64,000 nucleotides of DNA from Pelagomonas calceolata (Eukaryota > Sar > Pelagophyceae > Pelagomonadales > Pelagomonadaceae), in contig CAKKNE010000001.1 of assembly GCA_918797485.1 (NCBI GenBank), positions 4,712,001 through 4,776,000 of the forward strand. Reading direction: 5' to 3'. Below the pieces are notes generated by a model that was not told the DNA's origin, ran no database searches, and saw only the letters and a program-made list of their open reading frames with translations. The translations under genes and the position numbers were made by a program. Every line of letters starts with the position of its first letter. The first letter of the stretch is position 1. Positions 8,886 through 17,687 of this stretch are shown here, in pieces.

Positions 8886-10352
8886 CTACGGGCTGCTCGG
8901 CCAAGCGTGCACGTTCTCGCCGCCGCCGAGCCGCGCGGCCTTCCAGAGCTTCTCGTTGTCCTTCCAATCGCCGACGCCGGGGAGGCCTAGCTTGATCGCT
9001 TCGCCCGCGTCGATGGCGCCGTCCATAGCGTTGCCGCGCCCGTCGACAGGCGTATCATACTGGTTGTACAGAAGCATGGACTGCGCGAACTCGCGCTGGA
9101 GTCGGCGGTTGATAGATCCCATACCGACGTCGGAGATGTCATAACCGTAGGGATTTTGTAACTCAGCACTAATCTCGTCGAGCTTGGCCACAAAGAACGA
9201 GAGCATGGCACCCATAGGTATCGTAGCGAGCTGCAAAGTGGGCATGAGGACGAGCGGCACGCCCGCCGCCCAGAGCACGGACGACGTCTTCATCAGAGCC
9301 GTATAAGAGTACGGCTCGGGGGTGAGCTGAACGCGCTGGCACGCCGCGTGTGCGAGTACCATCTTCTCGACGGACGAGTGCGTAGCGATCAACGCTCGGA
9401 TGTTCGTGATGAGGCCGCGGTCGAAGGCCACGCGAAGCATAGCTGTGAGCTGTTGTAACGCGAAGACCGGCGCGTTTTGCGCGTTAACCAGCATCTCGAC
9501 GCGCCACTTCTGCTCGGCCGCGCCGAGCAAGTACGCGAGCGATGCCTCGCGCTCGGCGAGCTCGTCGTCGGCCTCCTCCGCGGCCGCCGCCTCCGCCTCA
9601 TCATGACGCAAGAGCAGGTGCTCGTACATGGCCCTCGCTTCTTCTCCTGTGATCTTGTGCATCTCGGCCTCGGTCGCGCGACAGGCGGCGTAGGCCCACA
9701 GGCAAACCTCGGTGCACGCGCGCTTGTCGGTGAAGTATAGCTGTGACTGGGCAGACAAGTTGCTACTCTGCGCACACAAGTCTGAAAACGCCAGCACTCC
9801 ATCGTTGTAGTAGCGTACTGCCGAGGTGAGGCGCATCGACAAGAGTAGGAAGAGCGCCGTCGAGTAGACGCCAAACGCAGCGATGAGCGATCCCTGATGA
9901 GTGTCAAGAAATTGCACCGCCATCTCGAGGTTCGGGTGGCTCAGACAATCCAGCACGGCGGGCGGCAAGTCCAGTGCGCCCAGAGAATCGCGCCACTGGA
10001 CGGCACAGTACGGCGTGACGATCGCTGACGTGTAGAGCATGTTGCGGAGACTGGCTCCGACGGCCGTCGGAGATGTGCGGAAGGTTTGGAGAAGTATGGT
10101 TCCCCACTCGTAGCGCCGCTCATGCGTCCTCTGCTTTATTACATCTGCGACAACGAACGGGCGATCCTTGTGCGTGCGATGAATGGCGGAGTAGCGTTCC
10201 TCGTAGGCGTGCCAGTTGTGGTCCGGGAGCGTGTCAGAGAGCGGCTCTGGTAGCGGGTGGTTGATGCGCTCTGCGACGTCCCTGACGGTCGATAGACAAC
10301 GCAACGCGGGCCGCCGCAGGCAGCGCCCTTGCAGCCTGGCGCAGCGAAGCAT
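8886..10352 (-). CDS. bestrophin-like anion channel
   Basis: 488 residues. Features of the bestrophin/RFP-TM family are an N-terminal segment (RYEWGTILLQTFRTSP), hydrophobic spans near residues 105-125, 155-175, 345-370 and 375-390, and the family motif EISAELQNPYGYDISDVGM, where the acidic loop after NPF/NPYG forms the Ca2+-binding region in animal proteins. The first 25 residues are Arg/Ala/Leu-rich (MLRCARLQGRCLRRPALRC), so an organellar destination, mitochondrion or plastid, is plausible. An Ala/Glu-rich insertion lies in the cytosolic part near residue 255. Algal bestrophins include thylakoid Cl-/HCO3- channels. Single exon; divergent from prohibitin 1. Confidence 0.7.
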   Translation of the reverse strand: MLRCARLQGRCLRRPALRCLSTVRDVAERINHPLPEPLSDTLPDHNWHAYEERYSAIHRTHKDRPFVVADVIKQRTHERRYEWGTILLQTFRTSPTAVGASLRNMLYTSAIVTPYCAVQWRDSLGALDLPPAVLDCLSHPNLEMAVQFLDTHQGSLIAAFGVYSTALFLLLSMRLTSAVRYYNDGVLAFSDLCAQSSNLSAQSQLYFTDKRACTEVCLWAYAACRATEAEMHKITGEEARAMYEHLLLRHDEAEAAAAEEADDELAEREASLAYLLGAAEQKWRVEMLVNAQNAPVFALQQLTAMLRVAFDRGLITNIRALIATHSSVEKMVLAHAACQRVQLTPEPYSYTALMKTSSVLWAAGVPLVLMPTLQLATIPMGAMLSFFVAKLDEISAELQNPYGYDISDVGMGSINRRLQREFAQSMLLYNQYDTPVDGRGNAMDGAIDAGEAIKLGLPGVGDWKDNEKLWKAARLGGGENVHAWPSSP

Positions 10353-10691
10353 GCTCTATTGCAAGCCGATAGATGCAAAATCGCAGCGCGAGAGGCTGCG
10401 AGTTGGCCGTCACAGCTGCGCTAGTTGCAATAGCCACGCGGATACGGACTCTGGCAAAATCGACTTATTAGCGCCACATACATACTAGGGGTCTCGCACT
10501 CGCCTGCACAAGCAGTGTTGCTTGCGACGAGCGACAAACCTAACGCACGCGTTACGAAGCCAGCAGCGCTCACGCCAGGCCAACACCTTGCAGCGACGCC
10601 CGGGTGTTTCCCTAAATAAAGAGAGCACCTCGCTGAGTCAACTAGACGCCAGCGACGCGCCGCCGACGCCGCCGCAAACCAGAAGAGAACC
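10353..10691. other. head-to-head intergenic region
   Basis: 339 bp between the bestrophin-like gene and PHB1. A degenerate relative of the CTAGYG palindrome lies at about 10468-10487 (TTAGCG ... ATACTAG). The PHB1 leader has the A-rich stretch TAAATAAAGAG near 10613. Confidence 0.35.
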
Positions 10692-11695
10692 ATGGAGCGC
10701 CTCGTAATGCCCGTAGTAAGGGCAGGAGCCGGCATCTTCGGCGTGTCATTGATAGGGAGCTCGTGCCTCTACAACGTCGAGGGCGGCCACCGCGCGGTCA
10801 TGTATGATAAGATACGAGGCGTCCTCCCCCAATCAGTGGGAGAGGGCACGGGCTTCAAGATCCCCATGGTCCAGGAGCCGATCATCATGGACGTCCGGTC
10901 CCGGCCCAAGGAGATCCGGTCGATCACCGGGACCAAGGACCTCCAGATGGTCAACATTTATCTCAGAGTGCTCTCAAGACCTAGAGTAGACAAGCTCCCG
11001 GTCATCTTCCAGAAGTACAACACGAACTGGGAGGACCGCGTGATTCCGTCGATCGGCAACGAGGTCCTGAAGAGCGTCGTGGCCCAGTACAACGCCGAGC
11101 AGCTCCTGTCCATGCGCGAGCAGATCTCGTTTCCGTCAGCGTCCTTTACTTTCACAAAGGCCGCGATGACGACGCAACTGCATAGTTCACACTGACATAC
11201 TTGATGACACTCGTCAATCACCATCTTTCGACCGAGCGGCTCCAGAAACACACATGACGCTCCGTCGTCTCATCACCCACTAACACATAAACGCACAGGA
11301 CCCAGATCCGCTCCACTTTAACAAAACGCGCGGACAACTTCGACATCATTTTGGATGATGTCTCGATCACGCACTTGGTCTTCGGCAAGGAGTTCAGTGG
11401 CGCCATCGAGCAGAAGCAGGTCGCCCAGCAGGAGGCCGAGCGCCAGACTTATATTGTTGCCAAAGCGGAACAAGAAAAGAAGGCGAGCGTCATCCGCGCC
11501 GAGGGCGAGGCGGCCGCCGCCGAGATCATCTCCCGAGCGTTGGAGGAGTGCGGCACGGGCCTGATCGAGGTGCGGCGCATCGACGCCGCGAAGGAGGTCG
11601 CGGAGTCGCTGTCGAGGGCGCGCGGCGTCACGTACCTGCCGTCGGGCGGCCAGGGCGGCGGCTCGAACCTGCTCCTCGGGCTGTCGGACCGCTGA
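10692..11695 (+). CDS. PHB1: prohibitin 1, two exons
   Basis: Exons 10692-11128 and 11299-11695 give 277 residues, the usual prohibitin length. Exon 1 has an N-terminal hydrophobic anchor, [26 protein letters not shown] and [17 protein letters not shown]. Splicing yields [18 protein letters not shown] and then [16 protein letters not shown] and [15 protein letters not shown]. VGEGTxFxIP, the ITGxKDLQ block and the C-terminal VTYLPSGG favour PHB1 over PHB2. It forms ring complexes with PHB2 in the mitochondrial inner membrane, scaffolding proteases and cristae. Unlike most introns here, its intron has no introner core. Confidence 0.92.
11129..11298 (+). other. ordinary spliceosomal intron of PHB1, 170 nt
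   Basis: GT donor at 11129 and CACAG acceptor at 11294-11298, fixed by the prohibitin reading frame (phase 2). It is relatively AT-rich and has no GATGGCGT/ACGCCATC core and no flanking direct repeat, unlike most other introns in the window. Confidence 0.8.
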
Positions 11696-11861
11696 GCGCC
11701 GCGGCGACGGCGTCTTGGGGGTGGCTAGGGAGTTCTGTTTCAGTTTTTTTTCGTGCGGGGCGTCCATTATCTTCTTCCGGCCGGCGCGGCTTCGGGGCTA
11801 GGGGGGGGGGGGGAATACGCAACTCTGGGGGGGGAGGCTTAAGAGAAGGAGGAGAAGGGGT

Positions 11862-12062
11862 ATCCTATGGCTCCTCAACGCCGAGGGCGCCCTCGGAGAC
11901 GTGGAGGCCCAACGCGCCCCGGACATGGCCGAACATAGCTATGTAAGTGACATGGTAGATTTTGTACACAAATGGAAGTTTTCGCGGCAGCAATTCCAAC
12001 AAATCCGCACTTTTAGCAAACATGCTGGGTGGCTCTCGGACTCGGAAGAAGAGGATGATTAA
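11862..12062 (+). CDS. exon-like C-terminal fragment ending in an acidic tail
   Basis: An in-frame stretch reads WLLNAEGALGDVEAQRAP, then MVDFVHKWKFSRQQFQQIR and TFSKHAGWLSDSEEEDD before TAA at 12060. Composition, the acidic end and lack of low complexity suggest genuine coding sequence, but there is no convincing start codon, and upstream lies a G-rich run (about 11801-11835). It may be a last exon, a decayed gene or a copied 3' end. No family recognised. Confidence 0.3.
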   Translation: MLWLLNAEGALGDVEAQRAPDMAEHSYVSDMVDFVHKWKFSRQQFQQIRTFSKHAGWLSDSEEEDD

Positions 12063-12187
12063 TTAGGACGAGTCTAGATCGCTCGCTCGCCTGATAATCA
12101 CAACACTAGTCTTACATAAGTACATAAGCCCCTTCCGGAACCCTTCGATAAAGTCGGCTCTGCGCGTCCTGCTTCCAGAAGGCGGCA

Positions 12188-12388
12188 GTGGACAAAGACA
12201 AACTCAACCACTCGGGCTGCGCGTGGATATTACTCCTGCCCTTGATACCGTTCAACGAAGTGCGCACGCGCCTCTACGTCAACGGCCACCCCACGAACGG
12301 ATTCTACGGGCCCGACCCCAACAACATCGACTGGTACCGCGACAGCGGCTGCGTCGGCAACGGCCCGTCGTGTTCGCGAAAGTGCTGA
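12188..12388 (+). CDS. exon-like small ORF
   Basis: About 66 codons reading through LNHSGCAWILLLPLIPFNEV, RTRLYVNGHPTNGFYGPDP and NNIDWYRDSGCVGNGPSCS before a stop. It looks like part of an ordered, Cys-containing protein, but it has no ATG and begins right after an acceptor-like CAG at about 12178. It could be an isolated exon or a gene remnant. No family recognised. Confidence 0.3.
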   Translation: MDKDKLNHSGCAWILLLPLIPFNEVRTRLYVNGHPTNGFYGPDPNNIDWYRDSGCVGNGPSCSRKC

Positions 12389-12499
12389 AGTTTTCCCGTC
12401 CAAGCGACGCGTCAAGGTCGCATATTCCTTTTTGACAGATTTCCTGCGCATACGTCTTCGTACAACTTGCGATCGACAAGAACGCGATGTAATTTCCTA

Positions 12500-13207
12500 C
12501 TACCTAGAACTCCTAGAAGTCCCGGAACTCCCCCGTCGCGGGTCGCGCGTGCCCTCCATCTGCACGCGCTCGAAGCGCCGCTGGCGCCACGCGTCCGCGT
12601 CGGACCGTCGCTGGAGGCACTCGCGCGGCGTGATGCCGTCGGGCGTCCAGACGATGCAGTCGTCGTCGTCTTCTTCCGCCGCGGCCGCGGGCGGCAAACC
12701 GACGGCCTCGCGCGCGGCGACCTCTCCCGCGCCCGTCGCCGCCAACGTTTTGGTTGGGGCCCCGCGAAAACATCGGTGATGGTACATGTCCGTGATGTGA
12801 TGGGCAAGCTGATAGGGCGACAGGCGGGCACGTGCCAGCGGGCCCAAGAGATCCGCGCCTTCGAAGCGCGGCCTGAGGAACGCCAGCCCCGTCGATAGGC
12901 TCCCCATCACGTCCGCCGCATCGGCGGCCCGGTACGCGGCGCGAGTGGCTGCCGTAATCTGAGCCACATCATCAGAAGTCACGGCTTCTTGGTCCTCGGA
13001 CGCGTACGACCGCTCGCGCACGAACGCTTCGACCTCGGCCACGATGAACGCGTTGACCGCTGGTTCCGTGAGCAAAAGTTCCTGTTCCTCGGCCGCCGTG
13101 CGCGCCGCACGCAACTTACACAATCGTCGCCGCATCGACGGCGCGAAGGCGTGAGCAACGCGGGTGGTAGCGCTCCAAAACCACCACTGCAGCAGCTGGA
13201 AGCGCAT
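12500..13207 (-). CDS. hypothetical protein, possible plastid leader
   Basis: 235 residues from the ATG at 13207. The N-terminus has a hydrophobic aromatic stretch (LLQWWFWSATTRVA) followed by HAFAPSMRRR, which resembles the ASAFAP cleavage motif that directs stramenopile proteins through the plastid membranes, with basic residues after it. The body is helical: TEPAVNAFIVAEVEAFVRE, AYRAADAADVMGSL, and SPYQLAHHITDMYHHR. A run of acidic residues (EEDDDD) precedes a basic C-terminus. I do not recognise the family. Targeting is inference; the hydrophobic core is short for a signal peptide. Confidence 0.5.
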   Translation of the reverse strand: MRFQLLQWWFWSATTRVAHAFAPSMRRRLCKLRAARTAAEEQELLLTEPAVNAFIVAEVEAFVRERSYASEDQEAVTSDDVAQITAATRAAYRAADAADVMGSLSTGLAFLRPRFEGADLLGPLARARLSPYQLAHHITDMYHHRCFRGAPTKTLAATGAGEVAAREAVGLPPAAAAEEDDDDCIVWTPDGITPRECLQRRSDADAWRQRRFERVQMEGTRDPRRGSSGTSRSSR

Positions 13208-13511
13208 TTTCGGCACCTCTACGCGCAGGAATTGTCGCGAAACCGAAGCAGACGCTTGCACTGAAACTCTAGAGAAATTTTGGCGCAGCTCTTGGGTGTC
13301 GACGCGAGCACTGAGGCAAAAAGTGCAAATCTGTAGTCTAAAACCCTATTTGAAACAGTTTGATTAATTCCGGCGCATTTTTGGCAAGTATTATTCCACG
13401 CCGGCGACGACGCCTCCTCGTGTGGTTTCAACGATCTGTTTCGACGTCAAGCGATTTGGCTTTTTATTTCAGTTGTGCTGCCAAGACACAAACTGGGCAG
13501 CCGATGAGCCC
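13208..13511. other. head-to-head intergenic region
   Basis: 304 bp, comparatively AT-rich around 13330-13390. It should hold promoters of the possible plastid protein and the channel gene. No motif recognised. Confidence 0.3.
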
Positions 13512-16500
13512 ATGATGGAATCACCAGAGGTCCTCAGGGAGCCCGCGGTCGCGGTGCCGCAGTCGCGGCGCACAGTAGAAGAAGTGTCTGATGCAGACAC
13601 GCCGCGCAGCGCGACACTGCCCCAGGCGGTCGCGGCCACGACGCCGCACCACACCATCGCGACACCGCACATCATGGCGGACGGCAGCGGTGCGGGCGCG
13701 ATGGAAGACGACTCGGACGACGCGGCGCCGCGGGGAGGCCGGGCCGCGCGCCGCCGCGCGCCGCCGCCGCGGAGCAGCAGCGACGACGACAGCAGCCGAT
13801 CAAAAACCAGCAAAGAAGCTGCTGCTCCACTCACCGCTCCTCTTGCCGCTCCACTTACCGCGCGCGTGCCGGACGCCGCCGACGGCTACGCGGCCACGAC
13901 TCCTAGAGTGCGCACGCCGGCCGCGCAGCGCGCCTACGAGGAGAAGCACGCCGACTCCGACGACGACCAGCCACCCCCGAAGCCTGATAAAGACTCCTCT
14001 GATGACGACGACGGCCCCGTCTACGACGACATGGAGGACCTGCACCAAGGTATGAGGGAGATGATCGGCACGGACGACTTTGACATGGGCCGGAACCTGG
14101 GCATGTCGACCTACTTCTACACGACCTTCCTCAAGGCCCTGTTGGTGGCGTGTCTGGTCGCTGGTTTGTTCTCGTTGAAGATCATGCGAAGGTATCGGCG
14201 GGGCCACTTCGGCACCCGAACTTCCAGAGACGCGGCGTGGCTCCGGTCGTCGGCCTGGTGCCCCGACTACGTCAATGTGGAGGCGACGCGGGGCTGCGGC
14301 GGTCGGGAAGACGGGAACTGGCGGCGGCACGACTCGGCGACGCACACTTGTGTGGCCACATTCGCGGAGAAGTGCCACCTCGACTACTGGAATGTCGTTG
14401 TCTGGGACGTCGTCGCAACCACACTACTATGCCTCGTTTTGATTATTTATATTCAAAGATCTGGCGTCGAGTATCGTAGGTTAGACGAGGCCGTGCAGAC
14501 GCCGCAGGACTACACCTTGGCCGTGCAAGATCCGGACGCCGACGCCGACGACCCAAACGAGTGGCGCGACTTCTTCCAGACCTATGGGAGGGTGCGGGCC
14601 GTCACGATCGCGCGGAGCAACGGTCGACTATTAGATGCGTTGACGTCGCTCTGGAGGATATTAGCAAGGCAGGCGTTCCTGGACGACGGGGACGATAGAC
14701 GAGACCTCGAGAAGCACGCCGAGCTCGCGCGTGATAAAGTGAGATCGTTGGTCGGGAGGAAACCGGCGGCGACCGTCTACGTCACGTTCGAGCACGAAAA
14801 GGACGCGCAGAAAGCTTTAGAGAGACTCGGAAGCGTGTCGGCGCGGGAGGCGTCGAAGAACAAATCCAAAAAATTGAGGGAGAAGGATTTGTTCCGCGGC
14901 ACGAATGTGTTAAGAGTGAAGGAGGCGCCCGAACCCGTGGACGTGGATTGGCGGTCCGTCGGGAAAGCAAGCAGGTGGCGCAATTTAATACAAAAAATCC
15001 TGGCCTTCGTCACGACCTGTGCGGCACTGACGGGTGTCATGATGCTCATCGTCGTTTTTGGACATGTTAGACATCATATCGGCCTGCCGGCGTACACCGA
15101 TGGGTTAGTGGTCGCCTTCCTGAACGCGCTGTTGCCTTATCTATTCAGGTTGTGGGCGTCCGTCGTCGAGGTTCACAGAACGGAATCATCTAGACAGATG
15201 TCCTTGTTTCGCAAGCTATATGTTGCTAGGGTATTAAATGGCATTCAAGTGGTATTGATGCACAAGGAGACCGAAGACCCGACCTGGCCCCAGGCGCTCC
15301 ATCGGAGAACTCTTAGAAGATTACTCAATTTGGTCCTGTCGGAACTGGCCGTGGCGCCTCTGTTGAGACTATTCACGGCGGAGGTGTACTTCCGGTGCGA
15401 CCTCGTGCAATTCTCGACGAAGTTGAATATTCAGCTCAGCGTCTGGCAGATAAGATTGATGAATTGGGGTAGGAAAGCCCCCGACGAGTACGTGGACGAC
15501 ACAGAAACATTCAAATCTTTAAAAACGGTGTTCGACGAGGCGGACGCGTCCCATAAACTGGCCGACGGCGACCTCGCCGATAGACTCGCGGACGCGGTGA
15601 AGATTGTGTTGAACGCTGCTTTATACTCGTTACTGTTCCCGGCGGGGTATTTTTTCCACGTCGGTGCTCTATTATTAACCTACGCGCTCGACAAGTACCA
15701 GCACCTGCGACGGCTCCGGCCGCCGAAGGCGCGGGACCCCTCGATCGTCATTGCCGCGGCTTTAGATGTTTTATGTTTGGCGCCCGTCCTCAAGTTCGGC
15801 TACGCTTTACTGTTGGCGTACTCGTGGCCCTTCGATAATGTGATGGAGGAAGACGATGGGTCCTACACGCGCGTCGACAAGGGCATCCCTTTACATCACA
15901 AAGTGCGTCATTCAAGCTGGCAGGCGGACTTTTTAAGATTGCTAAATCAGATGCGACGGGGCGCGCCGCACCGGCGGCCCTTCATGGCGAAGGACCAGCG
16001 GCGATCTCTACAACTCTACAAGTACGCCCTCTACGCGTCGCTGGCGGTCGTAATCCTAAGATTGAGCTGGCAATTTTTAGCTGCTTTAGTACGCTACGTT
16101 TGCGGCGGCAACGCGTGTCGGCAGCAGGTCGGCGCGGCCCAGGACGTGGCCTTTTCGTCCTGTCCCGAAGCCTTACAAATCTACGCGCCCGTGTTGGACG
16201 TAGATGGCTTCATCCTGAACGCCGCGGCGGGCGTGGACAAGGTGCCGCATAGGCACCTGCCGTTGTACGGCGTGGCCCATCAGGCGCGGCACAAGGTCAT
16301 GCACTTATTGGGCGCCACAAAGAAGCGCGATAAAATGAAAAGACCGAAGCCCGTGGCGCCCGTTTTTGATCTGGAACGGTTGCTACGGACGTGCCTCAAG
16401 GAGGACCGGAGTCGCGTCGCGCGGGACAACCTGGACCTGGTCGCGTACTGGGCGCCCTCCGACAAGAGCTGCCGGCCCAAATGTAGGAGGTTCCAGAACG

Positions 16501-17687
16501 ATAGAGATTTGGGGAAGAATTGGGAGGACATCCGAGCGTGCCTGCTGGCGGACCTAGCCCAAGCTTCCTTGGGGCCCGGTCAGATACCGTACCGCCGCGG
16601 CATCGACGGGTCGATCGACAAGAAGATCCGCGAGGTCGCTCTCCAGCGGCGGTGGCGACCTGTGCAGAAATCAAAACTTTACGGCGCGTTCGTGCTGAAC
16701 CGTCGCGTCGTCCTCCACGCCATCGACGCGACGCCTGCTCGATGGCGTGGCGATGCCGGTTCCTAGCCGCTCGACGGAGCCAGCACGGCCGCGTCGTCGC
16801 CGAGAATTGACTTAGTGCACCCGACGCACCGGTGATTTCCACACAGGTGGCAACCGGTCGCCAAGAAGAAGAAGTCTTCTAAGAGAAGGAAGGACTCTCC
16901 GATTGAACCGAAGGAGCCTCACCCCCGCTTGACGTGGTGCGGCTTCGCCAAGACCTTTAAGGCGTGCGGCGCGTGCGTGTGCCGCGACGCGCAGCGCAAT
17001 CGGCTCGGGCGCTTGTTCAACGACATGACTTCTGATGACGACCCGGATCATGTGTTAGTCGGCGCTCTCGTCGCTCGGTCGTTGGAGGCGTATCGGTACC
17101 GCCACCTCGGCGTGCACGGTTCTCGACGAAAGCCGGCGCCGTTGTATGATGTATTAAGGGACGACCAAGGAAGGAGCATACCGCCGGACTACCCCCAGAA
17201 TGATATGGACGTCGACGCCGAGCGCCGCGCGTATCGGGACGTGGACCACCGCTGGGACCACCAGACGCTCTCGCGGAAGCACCACAAGGACATGACGAAC
17301 GCCGCGGGCACGGTCGATCATCGCACGCGATCCATTCCTGTCACTGATTTCGCCGTCGCGACGCCCGCGGCGGACGACGCCTGGCTGAAATGCGTGGACA
17401 GCGAAAACCGGCCGCCCCCGGACTCGCACTACGTCGTGCCGGCGAAGGGCCTGCGGCCCCCTCCGTCTCGCATCGCGCGGCGGCCTTTGGAGCCCGTGGA
17501 CCAGCCGCCGCCGCCTCCGGCAGCTACAGCGAAGGAGGAGGACGCGTCCCTCGTGTCGTCGCTTCCCGAAGAGTACCGTTACGCGTCCGACGAGATGTCC
17601 TCGTCCTCTTCTTCCGAAGACTCGGACGAGTACGACGACGACGGCTATAGACGGGGGCGCTGGACGCACCGCCCGGCCGACTTCTAA
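13512..17687 (+). CDS. CSC1/OSCA/TMEM63-like cation channel, two exons
   Basis: Exons 13512-16651 and 16847-17687 give about 1326 residues. After an acidic, Ser/Pro-rich N-terminus come a first membrane span (FLKALLVACLVAGLFSL) and a second (VVVWDVVATTLLCLVLIIYI), then the cytosolic module typical of the family, TPQDYTLAVQDPD, FFQTYGRVRAVTIAR and ATVYVTFEHEKDAQKAL. The multi-span core follows, including NALLPYLFRLWASVVEVHRTESS and ARVLNGIQV, matching the RSN1_7TM region. CSC1/OSCA proteins are osmotically or mechanically gated Ca2+-permeable channels. The C-terminal exon is basic then Pro/Ser/acidic-rich. Its stop overlaps the stop of the next, convergent gene. First ATG chosen because no ATG lies upstream in frame. 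Confidence 0.78.
16652..16846 (+). mobile_element. introner element, 195 nt, with terminal inverted repeats and flanking direct repeat
   Basis: Donor at 16652 and acceptor at 16845-16846 restore the frame across exons (arginine codon split CG/G). The flanks are GGTGGCGACC at 16651-16660 and GGTGGCAACC at 16846-16855, a 9/10 direct repeat. Just inside are TGTGCAGAAATCA and, at the other end, the reverse complement of TGTGTGGAAATCA: an 11/13 inverted repeat. The core CCACGCCATCGACGCGAC lies at about 16723-16740, followed by its partial inverse. This is the structure expected of a DNA-transposon-derived intron. Confidence 0.75.

Noticed and set aside
11801-11835. G-rich run as a structured element or assembly gap
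   Set aside because: A short mononucleotide-type tract in a GC-rich genome is not enough to claim a function.
16652-16766. Reading through the channel intron to the stop at 16766
   Set aside because: Gives HAIDATPARWRG, a translation of the introner core, whereas splicing joins coherent coding sequence.
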